A stretch of 29,931 nucleotides of DNA from a virus, in IMG/VR virus record IMGVR_UViG_3300025698_000033, positions 1-29,931 of that record. One strand, 5' to 3'. Both the position numbers and the translations under genes were made by a program. The number at the start of each line of letters is the position of its first letter. The stretch's first letter is position 1. Shown piece after piece: positions 23,725-29,931 of the stretch. Under the pieces are notes generated by a model that worked only from the letters and a program-made list of their open reading frames with translations, made no database searches and had not been told where the DNA came from.

Positions 23725-24534
23725 ATGAATTATATTTACATTACAACTAATTTAAAAAATGGTAAACAATATATAGGTTCACATAAAGGAACTCAAGATG
23801 ATAATTATTTAGGAAGTGGAAAATTATTGTTATATTCTGTTAAAAAATATGGTAAAGAGAAATTTAAAAGAGAAATATTAGAAGAATGTAAGGTGGAAGA
23901 TAATTTAATATTAGAAACTAAATATATTAAAGAATATAATACTCTTACACCAAATGGCTATAATATTTTAGAAAATGGAGGTCATATTATTTGGACAAAT
24001 GAATTAAGAAAGAAAATAAGTGATAAACAAAAAGGGAAAACTCTTTCTACAGATCATAAAAAAAATATAGGTAATTCATTAAAAGGAAAAAAACGAGATC
24101 CTAAAATTGGAAAAAAAATAAGAGAAACACGAATAAAAAACGATTCGTATAAAGTAAAAGATTCAACTAAGGAAAAAATAAGAATTGCAAATTTAGGAGA
24201 AAAAAATCCTAATTGGGGAAAGATTAGATCTAAAGAAACAAAAGAAAAGATAAGACAATCTAATTTAGGTAAAAAAAGATCTGAAGAAGTTAAAAAAAAT
24301 ATGAGTATTGGACAAATTGGAAAAAAATTATCAAAAGAGCATATTAAACAATTACAAAAAAATGGTAAAAAAAATAAAGGGATAAAACATTCAGAAAAAT
24401 CTAAAGATAATATGAGTAAAGCACATATTGGCATAAAACAAAAAAGAATAGTTTGTAAATATTGTAAAAAGGATATAGCAGTTAATATATATACAAGATT
24501 TCATGGAGAAAAATGTAAAAATAAACTAATTTAA
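23725..24534 (+). CDS. GIY-YIG homing endonuclease (free-standing)
   Basis: The 269-aa protein starts at the ATG at 23725. An upstream extension to 23572 would overlap gp25 and is not family-like. Residues 1-90 form the GIY-YIG nuclease: Y-I-Y at 3-5, Y-I-G at 16-18, the SHKGTQDDNYLGSGKLL stretch, and a probable catalytic Glu at about 64 (ILETKYI) followed by N-G-Y-N. Residues 94-238 carry about four to five NUMOD3-like DNA-binding motifs (S-x-x-T/H-K-x-x-I-x-x-x-x-x-G-K). The C-terminus has a C-x2-C-x12-H-x3-C zinc-finger-like site (C244, C247, H260, C264). Base use is even more A-rich than in its neighbours, with many AAA Lys codons. It lies between gp25 and gp6, as expected for a mobile intergenic gene that cuts sites in these conserved genes. 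Confidence 0.92.
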   Translation: MNYIYITTNLKNGKQYIGSHKGTQDDNYLGSGKLLLYSVKKYGKEKFKREILEECKVEDNLILETKYIKEYNTLTPNGYNILENGGHIIWTNELRKKISDKQKGKTLSTDHKKNIGNSLKGKKRDPKIGKKIRETRIKNDSYKVKDSTKEKIRIANLGEKNPNWGKIRSKETKEKIRQSNLGKKRSEEVKKNMSIGQIGKKLSKEHIKQLQKNGKKNKGIKHSEKSKDNMSKAHIGIKQKRIVCKYCKKDIAVNIYTRFHGEKCKNKLI

Positions 24535-24535
24535 T

Positions 24536-26455
24536 ATGGCTAGAACACCGAACATATTTAAAACACAACGAATTCGCTTATCCGAGCTATATCAGGATTC
24601 AATAAATTTCCTATCAACAACTTATGGTAATGTAGGACAATACTTTACTATGGCATCTCCTATGGGGCAGCTGTTACAAGTTATGTTGAATTATGGTAGA
24701 ATGATTTTGTTTTATATCGAAGATTCAATTACAGAATTAAACATTAAAACTGCATCTCGACCTAATAGTGTTAAAGGTTTAGCTAGTTTAACTGGCCATA
24801 ATCCTTCTAGGGCTATGGCTGCCAGAGGGACTTTAACTTTTAATTGGAATGGTCAAAAATTAGATACTTATTCAAGTGTAGTAGTTGTTCCAAATTATAC
24901 AACTCTTACTAACCAATCAAATGGATTAACTTATACTATTGTTCTTCCTGGTGAGGAGGCAAGACTTAACTTAACTAGCATTAAGAATATTTTGAATTGT
25001 AATATAATGCAAGGAACTATTGAGTACCAACAAGCAACTGGTACAGGAGATCCATTACAATCATTTAATTTTGCAACTAAAAAGGGGGCTTCTATTGATA
25101 ATTATTTTGTAAACGTTTATGTTAATGGAAAATTATGGCCCATGCAAGAATCTATTTTAGATATGACATTTGATTTAGAAGGATGTTTAGTAAAAACAGG
25201 GCAGACTGGTGGACTCGATGTATTCTTTGGGAATGGATATAACGGAAAGGTACCTGCATTAGGTTCTACTATTTTAGTTGAATATCTTATAACTGATGGA
25301 GAACCTGGAAATATAACTACCCAACAAGCAAACGCCCAGGATCAATGGAAATTTACATCTACTGGATATGCTCTTAATGGAGAGCAAATTGACTTAAATA
25401 AAATTTTAAATATTTCAGTTAAGAACACAATATTATTTGGAACATTAGAAGAGCCTTTGTATCTAACAAGGTTGTTAGCCCCTCATATGTCAAGAAGCTT
25501 TGTTCTAGCAAATGTAAATAACTACATTTATTTTTTACGTAAGCTAAATATGTTTACGATTATTGATGCAATACCAGGTTTTGCAACATTCGAAGATCAA
25601 TTTGCACTAGATAAATATAATCAATCTAAGGGCGCATACGAACAACTTCAACAACAATATTTAAATCTTACTGCAACATATGGAGTTGGATCTACACAAG
25701 CTATATCTAAAAAGGAAGAATTAGATGTAGCTAATCAACAATTATTCATAAACCAACAAATATTAGAAGAACAAAAGAAAGATGATAACGTAATTTATTT
25801 GTTCTTAATTCCTGATGTCAATAAAAGAATTGCACCAGGAATAAATTATTTTGATGCTCCGATTGAATCTTTTCAATTATCAAGTGACGAAGAAACTGCC
25901 ATTCTTGATTTAATTGAAGAAAGTGGCCAAAGAGTTGTTACTGTAGATAATGCAATCTTAGATATTCAATATCCAAGATTTGTTCTTAATATGTCCCTTA
26001 TTTTATGGGAAGGATATGAATATGATAACGTTAGAGAATCTATAATTTCTGCAACATCTGATTATTTTTTGAAAAACACAAGAAGAGATAGAATTCCAGT
26101 TTCTGATATTGTAAGAGTTATTGAAGGCGTCGATGGAGTAGACTCAGTAAATGTATGGTTTGATGCCGACAAAGATAATTTTAATATTTATAGAACTCAT
26201 TATGGAATAGATGATTACGGAGATATCATATTAGAAAGAACTGTTAAAGATGCTTGGAATAATAGCGTACCAGTTAAAGATGTATATGCTATGATAAGAG
26301 GTGGTTGGGAAAGTTCTAATGGAGTTTATTATGAAGATGGAACAGATAAAAGTAAATTATCAACAATAAATATTCAGGTTAGGGGTTATACTTCTAAAGA
26401 TTTAAATGAGGAAAATAACCAAGCAATCTTAAATAATGTAGGAACTAACGTATGA
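24536..26455 (+). CDS. 6: Baseplate wedge protein, gp6 / baseplate J-like
   Basis: At 639 aa it is close in length to T4 gp6 (660). It begins MARTPNIFKTQRIRLSELYQ, followed by helices, then PVG-like SRPNSVKGLASLTGHNPSRA at about 75, the usual J/gp6 region linking helix to beta domain (GTLTFNWNG). Residues about 365-415 form a Gln-rich coiled-coil insertion (EQLQQQYLNLTA, KEELDVANQQLF) that I would not expect from the core fold. The C-terminal domain has the family signature RDRIPVSDIVRVIEGVDGVD. gp6 dimers form the continuous ring that holds the wedges together around the hub. Its start lies 1 nt after the endonuclease stop, and its stop overlaps the next start by 4 nt. Confidence 0.88.
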   Translation: MARTPNIFKTQRIRLSELYQDSINFLSTTYGNVGQYFTMASPMGQLLQVMLNYGRMILFYIEDSITELNIKTASRPNSVKGLASLTGHNPSRAMAARGTLTFNWNGQKLDTYSSVVVVPNYTTLTNQSNGLTYTIVLPGEEARLNLTSIKNILNCNIMQGTIEYQQATGTGDPLQSFNFATKKGASIDNYFVNVYVNGKLWPMQESILDMTFDLEGCLVKTGQTGGLDVFFGNGYNGKVPALGSTILVEYLITDGEPGNITTQQANAQDQWKFTSTGYALNGEQIDLNKILNISVKNTILFGTLEEPLYLTRLLAPHMSRSFVLANVNNYIYFLRKLNMFTIIDAIPGFATFEDQFALDKYNQSKGAYEQLQQQYLNLTATYGVGSTQAISKKEELDVANQQLFINQQILEEQKKDDNVIYLFLIPDVNKRIAPGINYFDAPIESFQLSSDEETAILDLIEESGQRVVTVDNAILDIQYPRFVLNMSLILWEGYEYDNVRESIISATSDYFLKNTRRDRIPVSDIVRVIEGVDGVDSVNVWFDADKDNFNIYRTHYGIDDYGDIILERTVKDAWNNSVPVKDVYAMIRGGWESSNGVYYEDGTDKSKLSTINIQVRGYTSKDLNEENNQAILNNVGTNV

Positions 26456-26745
26456 ACAAGTATGAATTAAATGTAGACGATCAACAAAGAAATCAGTCCT
26501 TTAAAGTACGAGCTTCTTATATGAATCAAGCTAAACACTTAAACGATAATTTTAAGAATCTTGGCTATGATTATCTTGGAAATATGCTTAAAAATGGTAC
26601 ATCACCAGAATTATGGGCAAACCCTCAGCAAATAAATATGTATGGGAAATTAGAAGGTCTTATTACTTATGTTCTGGAATCTTCGAAAATGATTAAAAAA
26701 TGGTTTTCTATCGCACATTCTAAAAACACAACAATGATTAACTAA
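26452..26745 (+). CDS. Small protein between gp6 and the large wedge protein
   Basis: This 97-aa protein begins MNKYELNVDDQQRNQSFKVR and looks helical and basic/aromatic. It has repeated Asn-rich segments (MNQAKHLNDNFKNLGYDYLG) and no membrane helix. It overlaps the gp6 stop by 4 nt and is followed 1 nt later by the >1061-aa gene, so all three are translationally coupled. T4 has small wedge proteins such as gp53 that bind near gp6, gp7 and gp25. The position suggests a similar role, but I cannot show sequence similarity to gp53. Confidence 0.7.
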   Translation: MNKYELNVDDQQRNQSFKVRASYMNQAKHLNDNFKNLGYDYLGNMLKNGTSPELWANPQQINMYGKLEGLITYVLESSKMIKKWFSIAHSKNTTMIN

Positions 26746-26746
26746 T

Positions 26747-29700
26747 ATGCAATTAAACAATTGGAAATTATTCGATAAACACGGCAGCCCATTAAATTGG
26801 TATGCCGATGACTATTTAAGATTAAATTTTGTAGGCGATGTTAGTTCAGCATCTGCTGCGGGATATTTAATAACAGATCCATCTGGGATAGTTACCGATG
26901 CTGAAATAACTAATAGTGGATTCTATTATTATGACCCAACATCTATAAATTATGATTATGTGTTTGGAGAAAAAGGAGTTGATATATCATCGGATGTTTC
27001 TATTGTATACACAGATGTTTCTATATTTAATCCAGATCCAGTAAATACACAAGGAATCGGATCATTAGAAGATATTGATGTTTCGGGTAATTTCTTATAC
27101 CCTTCCACAGTTTATTCCTCAGCTTTATTTCTAAAGCCTGTTTCTCAAGGTCTTGTTGAAACAGAACACTTATATATTTTAGAAGACTTTGGAAATGATG
27201 TAGTCGGTAGACCATTTGATCCTTCTACTTCATCATTAGTATTTAGAATGTTGGGAGATGAGGATGAAATCAAATTTTTCACAGTAGATGCAGATTTAGA
27301 AGATATAACATGGACTGATGAATTAGTATTTGATGTAAGTACATATTCAGTATCTACACCTCTTACTATAAATGTAGGATTTAGATCAGATACTGAAGGA
27401 GTTTTTGAAAGAAGTATTAGAATCTATAATGTCATTGATGGTATTTATTATACTATGGGTGAAATTGTAGTTAATGCTGAAGCTATTGGTGAAGATGAAA
27501 GATTCAGAACTCTATTAGGAAACTTTGGGTTGCCCGATCCAAAAGATTTCCCTCATATGTTTAAAGAAGCTGATATTAATGAAGCTTTGCCTGATTATGA
27601 AATTATCAATCCCAAATCAAAATATATGATCCTGGAACATGCGGAAATCACCCCGTATATCGGAACATACAAAGCACTTATAAATGCTCTTAAATGGTTA
27701 GGGTATGATGATATTTATGTCAGAGAATGGTTCAAAAATGTAAAAGAGAATAAAAAACTTTCTCTTATAGTTCCTTATGAAGCAAGAGATAGAACTAAAA
27801 CTATTCTTATGTTTTCTCCAGATGAACGAAGAGCTCTTAAAAAATTAAATCAATTATCTCTTAATTATTGCATCACAAAGGAAACAGGCACTATAGATGC
27901 ATGGGGAACCCCCGAAACAGAAAATTGCTATGAATATAATATAGAGGAGTTATTTATTAAACTAGTTGCTCTTAAAAATTGGTTAGAGAAAAATATCATT
28001 GGGGTTAATGCTAGAATTATAGATATTACAGGTGAAGGTGTATATTTCGAAAGATATATTAATCTTATATGGTCAACCGATAATATGGAATATGACTATT
28101 CTGGTTATCAAACTCTAACTCCGGAAACTACTCCTGATTTTTCTGAGTTAACTACTGGTGAAGCATCTATTAATATGACATTAAAAGAATATGCATTAAC
28201 TACTATCGGTACTCAAAAAACTAAAATATCTGATTATATTAACTATGTCTGGGATCCTATTACTGGAGAATCTTTATCTCCATCTGATCCATCATATTTA
28301 GCAGATCCGGATCATTATTTAGAAGTTGGAGCTCCTTTATCACACCCATTTGTAGAAATTAATGATATTCAATGGAAGGCAACTGTTTCTAAAACAGATT
28401 CTGGAGTATTGACATCTACCCATGTTACAAATCCTCTATGGATTTATGAGAATCAAATCAAATTTTATAATTTATTTGACACATCTACAGTATTTTATGA
28501 TACATCTATTAATTTAGGAATAATTTTAGAAGAAGGTTATATTAGAGACGCAAGTAGCAATGATTGGCCAGGATCTGCAGCTTATCATATTTATCCCGAA
28601 ACTGACCCATCTCTTGCTGGTGGTTATATATTAGAATCCTCCACCGGAGAAATTTATAGATACGATGACTATGTTTGGTTATCAGATAATAGTGTAGGCT
28701 CCGGATCTTTATTACAATACGCATTTGATGAAACTTATAGAGTTCCATTATTAAGTTTTAAGAATTTTAGAACTATCGATGCTAGTAATATTGTCCACAC
28801 ATTTGATACTGATAAATTATATCACCTTGATATTTTAGATGGTAAGATTTTCATGGATAATTTAGATCCATCTACTGCAGAACCAGTAGATGATGTTCGA
28901 TCATATATTAATTTCCATTACGATACTAGTTCATTAGAACAAAATATAGAATTGAACATAGAATATATTTCACCTCGAATGCCATTGTATGTTATTGACC
29001 CAAGCGAATATTATTGGGCTGATCCATCCGGTTTAACTGGTGGTGATTCTTTACTGGCATTAGATAATAGTATTTATACGATGAATGTAAATTATTCAGG
29101 TGATTATAATATTGAAGTATTTGCATGGGATGGTTATAATATCTTATATTCAAATCATATAAGAGAACCTCACGATGTATACGTTAAATCACCTACAATT
29201 TATACTATCACATCACATTATTCAGATGTATCTATTACTGAATTAGATGTTAGTACTTTATTATTTGAAAATAATCTTCCAATATATGAAAGAGAAGTTC
29301 CATATTTAGGATTATCATTAGAAGAAGACGCAAGTGGAAATAACTACATCAGTATTCCTTCTATTACATATTTCCAGGATGTTCCACAACCAGGAACAAT
29401 TGATAAATTTTATCTTGCTTCTGAACAAATATCTAATATTTCTGGATCTAATGTAGATATTGTTAAACTATACGAAGAATTTTCAACAAATGATGATGTA
29501 GTTCTTATCAAAACTTATAAAGGATCTTATATGGCAGTAGATGAAGCCACTACTTTTATTACAAGTGGAGGTCCAACAACATATACCTTAGATAGTATTC
29601 CATCAGATTTTATATTAGACGGTTCTCATAACATTTACATTCATAATGTTACCGAACGATCTACAAGTGATCCTTCTAATAACTTAGCCGCTGTTACATT

Positions 29701-29931
29701 TTCATTAGATGTTAGTAACTACACATTCTTAGATAATCAATTAGTGAATTTAATAGTTAAAGATCTTTCTACTGGATATCAATGGGGATCAAGTTATAGG
29801 GTTATTGACGTTTCAAATGCAACACATACATTTGATATGAATTTCCCAGAATTTATAGTAAATGATCCTAGCCGATATGATATAAAAGCAAGACACGCTT
29901 ATGCTTCTTTTGCTAATTATGAATTAGATGT
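26747..29931 (+). CDS. Large baseplate protein, gp7-like by position, 3' end outside window
   Basis: The frame is open from ATG 26747 to the window end (1061 codons, no stop). It begins MQLNNWKLFDKHGSPLNWYA. Residues 1-250 are beta-rich. Residues about 257-440 form the most conserved-looking part, with helices such as FGLPDPKDFPHMFKEADINE, PYIGTYKALINALKWLGYDD and EELFIKLVALKNWLEKNIIG. The rest is a long beta-rich region full of D-x-S motifs (DASSND, DPSEYY, DVSNAT). Length and location after gp25 and gp6 fit a T4 gp7-type wedge protein (1032 aa in T4), but the C-terminal D-x-S region resembles the opposite-strand fibre proteins, so it may have an adhesin-like extension. The gp7 assignment rests on gene order, not sequence. 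Confidence 0.8.
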   Translation, partial: MQLNNWKLFDKHGSPLNWYADDYLRLNFVGDVSSASAAGYLITDPSGIVTDAEITNSGFYYYDPTSINYDYVFGEKGVDISSDVSIVYTDVSIFNPDPVNTQGIGSLEDIDVSGNFLYPSTVYSSALFLKPVSQGLVETEHLYILEDFGNDVVGRPFDPSTSSLVFRMLGDEDEIKFFTVDADLEDITWTDELVFDVSTYSVSTPLTINVGFRSDTEGVFERSIRIYNVIDGIYYTMGEIVVNAEAIGEDERFRTLLGNFGLPDPKDFPHMFKEADINEALPDYEIINPKSKYMILEHAEITPYIGTYKALINALKWLGYDDIYVREWFKNVKENKKLSLIVPYEARDRTKTILMFSPDERRALKKLNQLSLNYCITKETGTIDAWGTPETENCYEYNIEELFIKLVALKNWLEKNIIGVNARIIDITGEGVYFERYINLIWSTDNMEYDYSGYQTLTPETTPDFSELTTGEASINMTLKEYALTTIGTQKTKISDYINYVWDPITGESLSPSDPSYLADPDHYLEVGAPLSHPFVEINDIQWKATVSKTDSGVLTSTHVTNPLWIYENQIKFYNLFDTSTVFYDTSINLGIILEEGYIRDASSNDWPGSAAYHIYPETDPSLAGGYILESSTGEIYRYDDYVWLSDNSVGSGSLLQYAFDETYRVPLLSFKNFRTIDASNIVHTFDTDKLYHLDILDGKIFMDNLDPSTAEPVDDVRSYINFHYDTSSLEQNIELNIEYISPRMPLYVIDPSEYYWADPSGLTGGDSLLALDNSIYTMNVNYSGDYNIEVFAWDGYNILYSNHIREPHDVYVKSPTIYTITSHYSDVSITELDVSTLLFENNLPIYEREVPYLGLSLEEDASGNNYISIPSITYFQDVPQPGTIDKFYLASEQISNISGSNVDIVKLYEEFSTNDDVVLIKTYKGSYMAVDEATTFITSGGPTTYTLDSIPSDFILDGSHNIYIHNVTERSTSDPSNNLAAVTFSLDVSNYTFLDNQLVNLIVKDLSTGYQWGSSYRVIDVSNATHTFDMNFPEFIVNDPSRYDIKARHAYASFANYELD

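Noticed and set aside
1-29931. tRNA genes, rRNA, integrase, attachment sites
   Set aside because: I saw no cloverleaf-like segment, recombinase motif or flanking direct repeat; gaps between genes are too short for tRNAs except the divergent region, which does not fold as one.

Overview
The window is an AT-rich stretch (about two thirds A+T by eye) of a tailed-phage genome, from its structural gene region. Clear homologues of contractile-tail proteins point to a T4-like myovirus: a GPW/gp25 wedge protein, a gp6/baseplate-J wedge protein, a gp13-like neck protein and, by position, a gp7-like large wedge protein. The host is probably a member of Bacteroidota. Leaders are A-rich with almost no Shine-Dalgarno sequence, several tail proteins are of types I associate with phages of that phylum, and a SiaC/DUF1987-like protein is present. 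Host and genus are inferences; no host gene is visible.

Layout. Bases 1-15646 are a compact minus-strand block of nine genes, read from 15646 down to 1. It encodes baseplate-attached and receptor-facing proteins: a 599-aa structural protein with an unusual C-terminal domain, an 846-aa fibre with internal repeats, a 382-aa PQQ-like beta-propeller, a small acidic protein, a 1094-aa fibre ending in a self-cleaving S74 chaperone, a 363-aa tip-like protein, a 179-aa protein, a 770-aa coiled-coil/FN3-like protein and a large protein cut by the window edge. A 138-bp divergent intergenic region (15647-15784) separates it from the plus-strand block, which runs to 29931. That block encodes an S1-domain protein, then (after a terminator) a 474-aa beta-helix protein, a SiaC-like protein, a membrane protein, the gp13-like neck protein, a four-module repeat protein split by an in-frame TAA, and two small membrane proteins. 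After a second terminator come gp25, a free-standing GIY-YIG homing endonuclease, gp6, a 97-aa protein and the start of a >1061-aa baseplate protein.

Regulation. One exact 14-mer (ATATATAAAATAAA) lies just upstream of four genes, always in the sense orientation. In two cases it directly follows an intrinsic terminator. A TATAAATA octamer identical to the T4 late-promoter core precedes the 770-aa gene. This looks like a phage late-promoter class similar to, but distinct from, that of T4.

Most unusual content. (1) The 679-aa plus 184-aa modular array at 20042-22663 carries four copies of a G-R-I-(W/Y)...F-W-x-x-P core. Its linkers contain (L/I)-T-E|S sites that resemble T4 prohead-protease sites, suggesting a processed head-internal polyprotein. 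(2) A phage-borne SiaC-like regulatory protein. (3) A three-S1-domain RNA-binding protein beside tail genes. (4) A homing endonuclease between gp25 and gp6 that carries its own copy of the promoter-like 14-mer. There are no tRNA genes, CRISPR arrays or insertion sequences that I can see, and no gene-free stretch above 300 bases.
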